Assembly: GCA_024224815.1 (NCBI GenBank) | Contig: JAAENC010000496.1 | Span: 1 to 64,000 of the forward strand | Origin: Chloroflexota bacterium | GTDB taxonomy: Bacteria > Chloroflexota > Anaerolineae > Anaerolineales > Villigracilaceae | Direction: 5' to 3' | DNA length: 64,000 bases | The notes under the pieces: model-generated | Databases searched by the model: none | The model's input: the letters and a program-made list of their open reading frames with translations, nothing else | What the model was told of the DNA's origin: nothing | Part shown: piece by piece, positions 7,929 through 16,148 of the stretch | Layout: each line of letters begins with the position of its first letter | Position numbering within the stretch: position 1 is the stretch's first letter | Program-made: the position numbers and the translations under genes

Positions 7929-8894
7929 ATGAACCTTCACCAAATGCTACATAACGTAAGCCGAACCTTTGCTATTTCTATTGAGCGTCTGCCCGCATCC
8001 CTGCGCGAGTCAGTCATGCTTTCCTATTTACTGCTACGCGTCTCAGATTGTCTTGAAGACAATGAAACACTAAGCGCAGAATACAAGACCGAGCTACTCC
8101 ACCTTTGGGTACAGGTTCTAAAAAAAGAAATGCCTGTAACTTCGCTAACCAAAAAGATTACACATCTGGACTCGAGCGATCCCGAAGTTTATGTTGCACA
8201 ATCCGCCGACCAACTTATCGAGGCCTTAGAACAGCTTCCTGAAAAAACCCAGAAAATCATTATCAGCCATGTTGTCCAATCTTCCTTGGGGATGGCACGC
8301 TGGCAAGAGCATGGCCCTATTGTAAATACAGAGGAAGAAATGGACGACTATATGTATCAGGTTGCGGGGCGTGTCGGTCATTTGCTAACAGATCTCTTTG
8401 GGTGTTATTCACCAGCTTTTCAGAAAAAAGAAACGATAATGCGACCTCTGGCACGCCATTTTGGATTGGCCTTACAAACGGTCAATATCATTCGCGGATT
8501 GCGCAAAGATTATGAACGAGGCTGGGTTTTCGTCCCTCGTACTTTTTACGAACCTCTGGGCTTAACAAAAGATAGCCTCTTTGCACAAGAGAATACAAAT
8601 CGCGCTATGGATGTAGTCAACCTGCTTGCCAATAAAGCAGAAACTCACTTAGAACATGGATTAGAATATATAATCACTATTCCCCAGAACCACCATGGAA
8701 TTCGACTAGCTTGCATGTGGCCGCTCTTTTTTGCAAAAAAAACCCTTGCTCTAAGTCGCAATAATATGCAGGTTATTTTGAGTGGCGCAAAAATTACGCG
8801 CGCTGATGTTCTTAGCATCGTCCGTCAGACTACGCTTATGGGTTGGTCAAACCAGTGGTTAAGAAACTACTATCTGCGTCTACAAAGCATATAA
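7929..8894 (+). CDS. squalene/phytoene synthase family prenyltransferase
   Basis: 321 residues of the trans-isoprenyl diphosphate synthase head-to-head class. The first Asp-rich motif is DCLED (about 38-42, DxxxD). The central YMYQVAGRVGHLLTDLF (about 140-156) corresponds to the YxxxVAGxVG motif. The second Asp motif lies in NIIRGLRKDYERGWVFVP (about 189-206). The sequence resembles squalene synthase (farnesyl-PP condensation) more than plant-type phytoene synthase, and it has no C-terminal membrane anchor. No hopanoid or carotenoid gene is adjacent, so the product cannot be fixed. The start ATG has a GGAG-like site (TTGGAG) upstream. Confidence 0.85.
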   Translation: MNLHQMLHNVSRTFAISIERLPASLRESVMLSYLLLRVSDCLEDNETLSAEYKTELLHLWVQVLKKEMPVTSLTKKITHLDSSDPEVYVAQSADQLIEALEQLPEKTQKIIISHVVQSSLGMARWQEHGPIVNTEEEMDDYMYQVAGRVGHLLTDLFGCYSPAFQKKETIMRPLARHFGLALQTVNIIRGLRKDYERGWVFVPRTFYEPLGLTKDSLFAQENTNRAMDVVNLLANKAETHLEHGLEYIITIPQNHHGIRLACMWPLFFAKKTLALSRNNMQVILSGAKITRADVLSIVRQTTLMGWSNQWLRNYYLRLQSI

Positions 8895-8939
8895 TCCGCT
8901 CCTAAAAACATCATATCAGAGGAATTATTCTTTCAAAAA

Positions 8940-9731
8940 ATGAAAACAATCTATCAAGCACTCGCTGAAATTGAAGCGACAAATCAGATCGCGGCTTTAG
9001 CAACAATCGTTCGCAGCAAAGGCTCGACCCCCCGTCATGGGACGAGTAAAATGCTCGTTTACACAGACGGAAAAATTATCGGGACAGTCGGTGGTGGAGG
9101 GTTGGAAAGACGAGTTCACGAAGAAGCTCTGAAATCTATGAAAGACGGTGAAGCCCGCTATCTTAGTTATAATATGAATGACCCCGCAAAGGGTGATCCT
9201 GGCATTTGTGGCGGGACAGTGGAGATTTTTGTGGAGCCTATTTTGCCAAAGCCAACTCTTTTATTAATTGGCGCCGGTCACGTCGGGAAAGCTGTTGCGC
9301 ATTTAGCAAAATGGCTCGATTTTCGGGTTGTGATCGCCGAAGACAGAGTGGAATTTTGCACACCGGAACATATCCCGGGAGGGGATGAGTATCTTCCTGT
9401 AGAAATGGATGAAATTGCAAAAAATATCCAAATTAACGCGCAGACGTATATCGTCATGGCAACGCGTGGCGCGGATGTGGATGCAGTTGCTTTGCCTGAT
9501 TTGCTAGAAAGTGACGCCGCATATATCGGCATAATCGGCTCAAAGCGACGCTGGTTAGCAGCAGCAAGTTTATTAGAGGAGCGTGGCATCCCGGAAGAGA
9601 AATATGTCCACGTCCACTCACCAATCGGGTTAGAAATTCAGGCTGAAACGCCAGAGGAGATCGCTATCAGCATTTTGGCGGAAGTTTTAATGATCCGAAA
9701 TGGTGGGACGGGCGAGCAAATGAAAATCTGA
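8940..9731 (+). CDS. XdhC/CoxI-family protein
   Basis: 263 residues. The N-terminal XdhC/CoxI domain has ALATIVRSKGSTPRHGTSKM (about 20-39), KIIGTVGGGGLE and DPGICGGTVEIFVEPI. The C-terminal Rossmann-like part has LLIGAGHVGKAVAHLAKWLD (about 104-123) and TRGADVDAVALPDLL. The family binds molybdenum cofactor and delivers its sulfurated form to xanthine/CO dehydrogenase-type enzymes. No such enzyme gene is in the window, so its client is elsewhere or unknown. AGAGGA lies about 15 nt upstream of the ATG, which is long. It follows the prenyltransferase gene by 45 nt. Confidence 0.88.
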   Translation: MKTIYQALAEIEATNQIAALATIVRSKGSTPRHGTSKMLVYTDGKIIGTVGGGGLERRVHEEALKSMKDGEARYLSYNMNDPAKGDPGICGGTVEIFVEPILPKPTLLLIGAGHVGKAVAHLAKWLDFRVVIAEDRVEFCTPEHIPGGDEYLPVEMDEIAKNIQINAQTYIVMATRGADVDAVALPDLLESDAAYIGIIGSKRRWLAAASLLEERGIPEEKYVHVHSPIGLEIQAETPEEIAISILAEVLMIRNGGTGEQMKI

Positions 9732-9734
9732 TTA

Positions 9735-9826
9735 TGTCATTGCGAAGAAGCGATAGCGACTGAAGCAATCTCCATCACTGCACGGGAGATTGCCGCGCCG
9801 AAAAAGCATCGGCTCGCAATGACAAT
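9735..9826. repeat. imperfect inverted intergenic repeat of the TGTCATTGCGA family
   Basis: TGTCATTGCGAAGAAGCGATAG at the left end (written here only in part) pairs imperfectly with CGGCTCGCAATGACA at the right end. The inner parts GCAATCTCC and GGAGATTGC also pair. It is non-coding. It is related in theme (TTGCGA ends and AAGCAATC / GATTGC inner repeats) to the copies at 262-356 and 18960-19055. It is a dispersed, palindromic, probably mobile intergenic element. Confidence 0.6.
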
Positions 9827-9870
9827 AGGATTACAACCAAATTGGATATAGAAACGTAGATTGAATGCGC

Positions 9871-9876
9871 TATAAT
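9871..9876 (+). promoter_or_regulatory. -10 element (TATAAT) upstream of the SPFH-HTH gene
   Basis: A perfect TATAAT sits 37 nt before ATG 9914, with an A+T-rich leader and AAGGAGAAAAAG as SD. No good -35 hexamer is visible at 16-18 nt. Confidence 0.5.
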
Positions 9877-9913
9877 GTAGATGTTATTGTGACTTATTTA
9901 TAAGGAGAAAAAG

Positions 9914-10969
9914 ATGGCAAGGATTTTTGACGTAATTGAATATTCCGATGAAATGGAAAACGAGCTTGTACATCGTTTCCCCGAAACAGGGATCGGTGAC
10001 TATAGAATTGGTTCGCAAGTCATTGTGCGCGAAGCACAAAATGCTGTTTTCTTCCGTGACGGACAAGCACTAGACAAATTTGGTCCCGGTCGCCACACGA
10101 TTGCAACGGGGAATATTCCTAAAGTAATTGATTTTATTGGTAAAGCTTTTAATAACCGCACACCTTTCCCAGCAGAAGTCTATTTTGTCTCGATGAAAGA
10201 GTTCCCCGAGCTAAAATGGGGTACGCCACAGCCAATTATTGTCCGTAACCCGGGTGTTGGTTTGGGCGTTGCGCTCCTGCAAGGCTTTGGCACTTATTCT
10301 ATCGAAGTTAGCGACCCGCAACAATTTGTAACCCAGGTTGTCGGCACCAAAGCATCCTATATGATGGATGATATTGATGACCGTTTACGCACCATGCTGC
10401 TTTCAAAACTTACTGACTTACTTGGTGAAACTGGTGCAAACAACAGCGTACTAGAAATGATCGGATTGGCCGAAGAGCTTGGCGCAGGCGTACGCGCAAA
10501 AGCCCAACCCGATTTTGCCGCACTCGGCCTAACACTGAAATCTTTCTATATTGGTAACCTAAAACCTTCTTCGAAATCGGCACAAGAATTACGCGATATG
10601 GGCATGCTCGATATGGCAACTTATACACAACTCCAGGCCGCAGACGCTATGCGTGATGCCGCAAATAACGAAGGCGGCGGCGCAGGTCTTACCGCTGGTA
10701 TCGGTGCAGGAATGGGCATCGGTAATTTGATGCAAAATGCTACATCTGGCTCCGCAATGGCGCAAAATCAACAGAAAGCTGCCCCCGCAGCCGCATCTGG
10801 TGGCGGTGGAATGCCTTCTGTGATGACGCCCGCCGAAGCTGCCGCTATCCTTAAAGTCTCCCAAGAAGATGTAATGGCAGCCATCGAAGCTGGCGACCTA
10901 AAAGCAAAGAAACTCGGCAGCGCCTACAGAATTAGCAAAGGTGCATTGGAAAGATTTTTAAGCGAATAA
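9914..10969 (+). CDS. SPFH-domain protein with C-terminal excisionase-type helix-turn-helix
   Basis: 351 residues. Residues about 1-215 are a YdjI-like SPFH domain (QVIVREAQNAVFFRDGQAL, GPGRHTIATGNIPKV, GLGVALLQGFGTYSIEV). A Gly/Ala/Met-rich linker covers about 240-295. The last 50 residues (MTPAEAAAILKVSQEDVMAA to KLGSAYRISKGALERFL) form a MerR/Xis-like winged helix. There is no signal peptide and no membrane helix. SPFH proteins oligomerise, often at membranes. The added DNA-binding-type fold is unusual and suggests oligomerisation-coupled DNA or protein recognition (inference). It is a single gene with its own terminator. Confidence 0.85.
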   Translation: MARIFDVIEYSDEMENELVHRFPETGIGDYRIGSQVIVREAQNAVFFRDGQALDKFGPGRHTIATGNIPKVIDFIGKAFNNRTPFPAEVYFVSMKEFPELKWGTPQPIIVRNPGVGLGVALLQGFGTYSIEVSDPQQFVTQVVGTKASYMMDDIDDRLRTMLLSKLTDLLGETGANNSVLEMIGLAEELGAGVRAKAQPDFAALGLTLKSFYIGNLKPSSKSAQELRDMGMLDMATYTQLQAADAMRDAANNEGGGAGLTAGIGAGMGIGNLMQNATSGSAMAQNQQKAAPAAASGGGGMPSVMTPAEAAAILKVSQEDVMAAIEAGDLKAKKLGSAYRISKGALERFLSE

Positions 10970-10993
10970 AACAAGTTTGAAAATTTAAAGTTG

Positions 10994-11026
10994 AAGGTCG
11001 TTCTCATATAGAGAACGACCTTTTTT
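10994..11026 (+). terminator. rho-independent terminator of the SPFH-HTH gene
   Basis: A 12-bp stem AAGGTCGTTCTC / GAGAACGACCTT with a 5-nt loop and a T-rich tail. Confidence 0.88.
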
Positions 11027-11037
11027 ATTTTGGATAA

Positions 11038-11076
11038 AAAACCGATTCATACTTGATTTAGGTTTGTTTCCGTTTA
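11038..11076 (+). repeat. 40-nt dispersed motif, copy A
   Basis: AAAACCG...CATACTTGATTT followed by TTTGTTTCCGTTTAA recurs with few changes at 23204-23242. The tail TTGTTTCCGTTTAA also recurs at 14264-14277 inside the AOR gene. It is non-coding here. Confidence 0.4.
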
Positions 11077-11093
11077 ACAGCCCCTCTGCCCTA

Positions 11094-11135
11094 TCGGGCA
11101 TCTCCCCCAAATTCTAAGTACGGAATTTAGGGGAG
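11094..11135. repeat. intergenic inverted repeat
   Basis: CTCCCCCAAATTC and GAATTTAGGGGAG form a long imperfect hairpin with an 8-nt loop between the convergent SPFH-HTH and nnr genes. It has only a weak T-tract on either strand, so it may be a REP-like element or a terminator for nnr on the minus strand. Confidence 0.4.
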
Positions 11136-11148
11136 AATATCACCAAAA

Positions 11149-12783
11149 TCACTCCAAATCAGCCAATACATTTGGCACAAAAGCCAAAATATCGCCCGCC
11201 AAAACGGATACCGATGCCCCGATCATCTCTTCCGCCGTTAACCCCGCCTGAGCATGAATCCACGCCCCAGCTATCGCAGATTGGAGCGCGTCCAATCCCT
11301 GCGCGCGAAGTCCAACAATAATTCCCGCCAAAACATCACCAGAGCCAGCACGTGCCAAAGCAGGAGAAGCAACGGGCAAAGTAAAGGTCTCGCCATTTGG
11401 TGCGGCGATAACCGTAAACGCGCCTTTCAAAACAAGAACGTGCCCCCATTTTTGCGCATATTCTCGAGCAATCTCCAAACGATTCGCTTGAATTTTGTCA
11501 ACAGAAAGCCCCGTCATCTCTGCCATTTCTCCAGGATGTGGCGTCAAAACCGCGACATCGGGAATAAGCTCATACCAATTTTCGATTTCGGCCAGCAACT
11601 TCAAACCATCTGCATCAAAAACCATCGGAGGCAGGTTAATTTCACCTTCCTCTTTCTTTTTTTCTTCTCCATGAACAAAGCCTATTCCCCCAACCTTCTT
11701 TTTCAATCCATTCTTCTTCTTTAGTAGATTCTCTATAAACTCGCGCGTTGTTTCTTCCATCCCAAAACCGGGGCCGATCAGCAGCGCTGTCGCTCGTTCG
11801 ATATTTTCAAGTAGAACTGTCGCCGCATCTGCTGAGACAACACCCATTTTGTGCGGGAGCAGCACCCAAGTCGATTCAAGAAATTGCCCCGCTAAAGAAC
11901 TATGCAAAAGCGATGGAATTGCCAATGTCACCAACCCTGCACCAATTCTATACGCTGCTTTTCCTGCTAATAATGCTGCGCCCGTGTAATTAACTGACCC
12001 TGCTGAAATAAGCGCTGTGCCAAATGTCCCCTTATGTGCCGAAAGCGGACGTTCAGGAAGCAGCGCGGCAACATGATCTTCATTCACAACAAAATTGGAA
12101 ACAGCCACCCAATCGGGGACTTGGTCTGTCACACCAATATCCACAAGGGCAATATCACCGCAAAGCTCGAAAGCTGGCAATTTCAACAGGCCAAATTTGA
12201 TCGCCGCCATCGTCGCGGTCAGATCAGCGGGGATAGTTTCGGGCGCGACATCGCCGGTGTCGCTATCCACACCAGAAGGACAATCTATAGCGATAATATA
12301 AGGTTCCCAATCTACACTTTCGAGGGCTTCGCTTGCGGCTGAGAGCAAATCTGCTGCATTTTTGCGGAGCGGTAATTTTATGCCGGTGCCGAGCAAGCCA
12401 TCGAGAAAAACAGAGTTCTCTTGCGCCAAAGTCTTAAGCTTTTCAAATTCTTTATCACTTTGCGCAAGAACGATCCTTCCGCCAGCAATTTTGACTCGCT
12501 CCACGAGCAGATCGTCTTTTATTTTGCGCTTGAAAAGATAGGCAGTCACATCCCAGCCTTCTGCGGCGAGCAAATCGAGGGTTACGAGCGCATCCCCGCC
12601 ATTATTGCCGGGACCGACAAGAGCCAAGATCGAATTTTCACCATCATAACTATCTGGTAGATCAAGAATGATTTCGGCAATCCCACGTCCGGCATTTTCC
12701 ATCAGTTGCGCAAAAGAGACGCCACCAACTGCGTCGGTTTGCACATCAATATTTCGCATTTCTTTTACTGAGATATATTTCAT
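11149..12783 (-). CDS. nnr: bifunctional NAD(P)H-hydrate epimerase / ADP-dependent dehydratase
   Basis: 544 residues. The N-terminal YjeF/NnrE epimerase domain (about 1-215) carries MRNIDVQTDAVGGVSF and VGPGNNGGDAL. The C-terminal NnrD/CARKD domain (about 235-540) carries HKGTFGTALISAGS, VFDADGLKLLAE, LTPHPGEMAEMTG and the ATP/ADP site AGSGDVLAGIIVGL. It repairs hydrated NAD(P)H. A lysine/glutamate/glycine-rich insert of about 30 residues (KKKNGLKKKVGG to EEKKKEEGEINLPP, about 347-380) precedes the VFDADG motif and looks like a surface loop expansion. It is transcribed alone, downstream of AOR on the same strand. Confidence 0.95.
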   Translation of the reverse strand: MKYISVKEMRNIDVQTDAVGGVSFAQLMENAGRGIAEIILDLPDSYDGENSILALVGPGNNGGDALVTLDLLAAEGWDVTAYLFKRKIKDDLLVERVKIAGGRIVLAQSDKEFEKLKTLAQENSVFLDGLLGTGIKLPLRKNAADLLSAASEALESVDWEPYIIAIDCPSGVDSDTGDVAPETIPADLTATMAAIKFGLLKLPAFELCGDIALVDIGVTDQVPDWVAVSNFVVNEDHVAALLPERPLSAHKGTFGTALISAGSVNYTGAALLAGKAAYRIGAGLVTLAIPSLLHSSLAGQFLESTWVLLPHKMGVVSADAATVLLENIERATALLIGPGFGMEETTREFIENLLKKKNGLKKKVGGIGFVHGEEKKKEEGEINLPPMVFDADGLKLLAEIENWYELIPDVAVLTPHPGEMAEMTGLSVDKIQANRLEIAREYAQKWGHVLVLKGAFTVIAAPNGETFTLPVASPALARAGSGDVLAGIIVGLRAQGLDALQSAIAGAWIHAQAGLTAEEMIGASVSVLAGDILAFVPNVLADLE

Positions 12784-12802
12784 AGTTATTCCTTTCTCTC
12801 TT

Positions 12803-12833
12803 CGTAGGGGCGGGGCTAAGATCCGCCCCTACG
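12803..12833. repeat. palindromic intergenic repeat between AOR and nnr
   Basis: CGTAGGGGCGG and CCGCCCCTACG form an 11-bp perfect stem with a 9-nt loop. The sequence type is a common REP-like intergenic palindrome. It has no T-run, so it is not a classical terminator. It may modulate AOR-nnr read-through. Confidence 0.5.
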
Positions 12834-12838
12834 GTTAC

Positions 12839-14635
12839 TTATAAGTCACTCAAACCCAATATTTCCAGCTTCTCTTGCGTTGGGATACCATTCTCATCCC
12901 AACTGCGAGCGATGTAGTAGGCAGAGAGCATTTCTTCAAAGGGGATAATATATCCTTCTGCGCCGCCATCGGGGAGGTCTTTTAGCATGGGTTCAGGCAA
13001 ACGATCATTAGCACCGAGCAAGCCCAAATTAAGATTGATCATCCGTTTGAGAGTCCAGCCGCGTTCGCCGGAGCGCATTAGGACGTTCAAATCCCAATCC
13101 AAACCACAGGCGGTATTGACCAAATCTAAAATAGTTTGGGGCGGGACATTGGCAAAATGACAAAGCACAAGGGCGTTGCCGACCGTGCGCCAATCCTGAT
13201 GAAGGGCGACATTGGTGGCTTTTTCTGCACCAGCGTGACGGTCAAAATATTCAAGCCCAAGAGAGTCATCGACCTGGCCAATATCGGCGAGAAAATAATC
13301 GGATTGATTGTGGCAACCACCGCGCGGCGAAGTGGCATAAACGAGCGCCATACCCGATGCCCCACGCGGATCGTGATAAGCCAGCTCAAGGCCGTTTACC
13401 TGCACAGCCTGCGATTCAACATCAAATCGGCGTGCAAGAGAAAGAGAACCTTCGGCAAGAAATGCGCCAAAATCTTCACGCTGCGCCATTTGATGCAAAA
13501 GCCTTTCTGCAGCTTCGGCGTTGCCCCAATTGAGCGAAACTCCGCCCGTGTCTTCGGTAGAAATAATGCCTCGCTCAAAAAGGCTATACGCAAGACCAAT
13601 TGTGTTGCTGGCAGAGATCGCATCCAGGCCGTAGCGGTCACAAAGCTCACCCATGCGGGTGGCGAAAATCGCATCTGTGATGCCGAGATTCGGCCCAAAG
13701 CCGACCAAAGTTTCGTATTCAGGCCCCTTGCGTTTCTCTCCATCACCAATATCAACAACGCGCCCGCAGGCGATCACGCAACCATGGCAGGCCTTTTTGC
13801 CGACCAAAATACTCTCTGCTACGCTCGCGCCAGAGATTTTTTCGGTGCCTTCGAACACGCTAGTACTGAAATATTTTTTCGGCATTTCGCCCAAATAATC
13901 GAGATATTCTGCCGCGCCCGCCGAGCCGAGATCGCTCATCACGCTGGTCATCGGCTCATCTTTTAGGCTGCGATTTGCGGCTATCCGCAAAGCTTTATAT
14001 TTTTCAGGCTGTGCGACCGGGATTTTTTCTTTGCCCTGCACGGCAATCGCTTTGAGATTTTTTGCGCCCATAACCGCGCCCAACCCTGTGCGCCCCGCCG
14101 CGCGCCCGTGGTCACAAAAAATACCAGCAAAGGGGATTTGATTTTCTCCCGCAACACCAATCCCAAAAACTTTTGTGGATTTTGAACTTGTTTCCGCTTT
14201 AATCGATTCCTGAATCTCATAAGTATCCTGCCCCCAAAGGTGGTCGGCCGCTCTTAATTCCGGCTTGTTTCCGTTTAAAGAAAGGTAGAGGGGAGAGTCG
14301 CTTTTTCCTCTTATCCAGATGCCGTCGTAGCCCGTTTTTCGCAGCTCAACACCCCAGAAGCCCCCCACATTGGATTCTGCCCACAGGCCCGTTGCCGGTG
14401 ACTTTCCAGCCACGATAAAGCGTCCGGTAGCGGGACCAAATGTCCCCGTGAGCGGCCCGGTAAGGATTAGGAGCGGAGATTCTGCTGAAAGGGGATTAAG
14501 CTCGGCGGTCAAGTCATCGTATAAAATCCGCGCAGCAAGAGAGGCGGCACCGAGATAATTACGCTGCCACTCTGCAGGGATTTCATAATCTTCAAAACTT
14601 TGGGTAGAAAGGTTAATTTTTAGAATTGGTTGCAT
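12839..14635 (-). CDS. aldehyde:ferredoxin oxidoreductase (tungsten AOR family)
   Basis: 598 residues, full length. It is predicted to oxidise aldehydes to acids, reducing ferredoxin, with a tungstopterin and a [4Fe-4S] cluster in the cytoplasm. The N-terminal domain has TGPLTGTFGPATGRFIVAGK and SNVGGFWGVELRKTGYDGI. Cluster ligands are the three Cys of CHGCVIACG (about 282-290) and a fourth Cys at VLCHFANVP (about 495). Pterin-contact regions include HDPRGASG (about 415). No ferredoxin subunit gene is adjacent. An SCP2-type gene lies 46 nt upstream in the same direction. The substrate cannot be deduced. Confidence 0.93.
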   Translation of the reverse strand: MQPILKINLSTQSFEDYEIPAEWQRNYLGAASLAARILYDDLTAELNPLSAESPLLILTGPLTGTFGPATGRFIVAGKSPATGLWAESNVGGFWGVELRKTGYDGIWIRGKSDSPLYLSLNGNKPELRAADHLWGQDTYEIQESIKAETSSKSTKVFGIGVAGENQIPFAGIFCDHGRAAGRTGLGAVMGAKNLKAIAVQGKEKIPVAQPEKYKALRIAANRSLKDEPMTSVMSDLGSAGAAEYLDYLGEMPKKYFSTSVFEGTEKISGASVAESILVGKKACHGCVIACGRVVDIGDGEKRKGPEYETLVGFGPNLGITDAIFATRMGELCDRYGLDAISASNTIGLAYSLFERGIISTEDTGGVSLNWGNAEAAERLLHQMAQREDFGAFLAEGSLSLARRFDVESQAVQVNGLELAYHDPRGASGMALVYATSPRGGCHNQSDYFLADIGQVDDSLGLEYFDRHAGAEKATNVALHQDWRTVGNALVLCHFANVPPQTILDLVNTACGLDWDLNVLMRSGERGWTLKRMINLNLGLLGANDRLPEPMLKDLPDGGAEGYIIPFEEMLSAYYIARSWDENGIPTQEKLEILGLSDL

Positions 14636-14644
14636 AAGAAAAGG

Positions 14645-14674
14645 TGTAATCTGTAACCCCTACTACAGATTACA
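14645..14674 (-). terminator. hairpin between SCP2 gene and AOR
   Basis: Perfect 11-bp inverted repeat TGTAATCTGTA / TACAGATTACA with an 8-nt loop. The following minus-strand bases (ccttttctt) give only a weak U-tract. It is probably a processing or partial-termination hairpin inside the operon. Confidence 0.45.
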
Positions 14675-14681
14675 TCATCCT

Positions 14682-15089
14682 TTAAAGTGCTTTATCGGTC
14701 ACTTCGCTCGCACAGCGGACAAAATCCAAGACGATGGGAACACTTCGCATCATCACGGCCATATTGCCTTTTACACCAAGTTTTCGTGTCATCATGGCTT
14801 GCATGGGATCAAGATCGCCTTGTAAAACGCGCAAGAAATTTGTATAAGACGCTTTCATAACAAAAGCCGGCTTTTTATCACCGATTTCATCCCAAAGGGC
14901 TACTTCTCGGCATTTACCGTGCCAAAGGTCTACATATAAAAGCATTGTTTCTTCAAGGCGATCATCAGCTTCAAGCTGGCAAAGTATGTCGCCTTCCCAC
15001 TTTTTGGCTACTTCAGCATATTCTTCATCACTATTCAGTTTTTCTTTGAGTGCTTCAAGCCACTCCAAACTAGGGAAAATCACATCCAT
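14682..15089 (-). CDS. SCP2 sterol-carrier-type domain protein
   Basis: 135 residues starting at ATG 15089 behind GGAGGT (an upstream in-frame TTG would overlap that SD). Features match the single-domain SCP2 fold: an N-terminal helix SLEWLEALKEKLNSDEEYAE, a central beta region and the C-terminal DPMQAMMTRKLGVKGNMAVM, where lipid-binding SCP2 proteins have DAxxAFMxGKLKIxGD. It may carry a hydrophobic ligand or act as a small-molecule-binding partner. It precedes AOR in what looks like a two-gene unit, a co-occurrence that suggests handling of hydrophobic aldehydes or acids (inference). Confidence 0.8.
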   Translation of the reverse strand: MDVIFPSLEWLEALKEKLNSDEEYAEVAKKWEGDILCQLEADDRLEETMLLYVDLWHGKCREVALWDEIGDKKPAFVMKASYTNFLRVLQGDLDPMQAMMTRKLGVKGNMAVMMRSVPIVLDFVRCASEVTDKAL

Positions 15090-15305
15090 TAGGGATACCT
15101 CCAAAAAATTTAATTACAGATAAGATTTTACCACTCAGGAGAAACATCATAATTTTCTCTACCATCTAAATTTTGACTAAAAAATTTTCTGTGCCCTTGC
15201 AGAAAAGTAAAACATCGTCTATTCTTAACCTGTTGTAGAGAGTTATTTTGTATCGCACCAATAAGCTTTCTGCAACAAATAAACCAGATCAAAAAGGATG
15301 CACAC

Positions 15306-16148
15306 ATGGAACAATCCCCCCCGATCTCAGATGAAAAAGCTGCTTTACAACTAAAAGATATTTCCTGGTGGTTTTTAGGAATTATCTTAATTTTCGTTTG
15401 GGCTATCTACACCTTCCTGACCAAAGAAAATTATCAGGAAGCTTTTAATTTCATCAAAGTCGGTATTCAAATCACGGTAAAGACAGCTCTGATAGCCTAT
15501 GCTTTTGCACTAATGCTGGGGTTGCTGGCTGGCTTAGGGCGTATTTCAAAAAATATCTTCTTTAACAATTTAGCCCGTCTTTATGTGGAATTAATTCGCG
15601 GCATTCCAATGCTGGTGTTGATTTTCTTCATTGCACTCGTTGGTGTTCCTATGCTCGTTGAGGGAATTAATGCCTTCGGTGTATGGCTTGTCTCAATAGG
15701 GATAGTTGCAGGAGAGGCATTGAGCGGATTTGGCAACAAGGCCTTTACCATGAATGGTCGTGCTATTTTTGCGCTCGCTATCACCTATGGCGCGTTTCTG
15801 GCAGAAATTTTCCGCGCAGGCATCCAATCTATTGGACGCGGGCAAATGGAAGCAGGGCGTTCCTTAGGAATGAGCTACGGGCAAACTATGCAGCATATTA
15901 TCTTGCCACAAGCGGTACGAAATGTACTCCCTGCTTTGGGTAATGATTTCGTTGCAATGGTAAAAGACACGGCACTGGTTTCCGTTTTAGCAGTACGCGA
16001 TATTACCCAGGTATCACGTTTATATGCCGGTAGCACCTTCCGGTTCAGGGAAGCATACGTTACTGTATCCGTTATGTATCTCACGATTACAGTTGTTCTC
16101 TCTCTTTTAGTCCAGGTTATGGAAAGGCGGTTACGAAAAAATGACTGA
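15306..16148 (+). CDS. polar amino acid ABC transporter permease (HisM/GlnP family)
   Basis: 280 residues with about six membrane helices. Helix 1 is at about 20-38 ([18 protein letters not shown]). The permease motif [33 protein letters not shown] (about 181-213) contains the EAA loop that contacts the ATPase. The insert between helices ([30 protein letters not shown], about 118-150) is longer than in compact GlnP proteins. AAGGATG lies 7 nt before the ATG. It overlaps the ATPase gene by 8 nt. No substrate-binding protein gene lies nearby. Confidence 0.93.
   Translation: MEQSPPISDEKAALQLKDISWWFLGIILIFVWAIYTFLTKENYQEAFNFIKVGIQITVKTALIAYAFALMLGLLAGLGRISKNIFFNNLARLYVELIRGIPMLVLIFFIALVGVPMLVEGINAFGVWLVSIGIVAGEALSGFGNKAFTMNGRAIFALAITYGAFLAEIFRAGIQSIGRGQMEAGRSLGMSYGQTMQHIILPQAVRNVLPALGNDFVAMVKDTALVSVLAVRDITQVSRLYAGSTFRFREAYVTVSVMYLTITVVLSLLVQVMERRLRKND

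Noticed and set aside
13136-13966. 276-codon open frame on the plus strand opposite the AOR gene
   Set aside because: It lies fully antisense to a conserved enzyme, has no SD and has a composition typical of a reverse-frame shadow.
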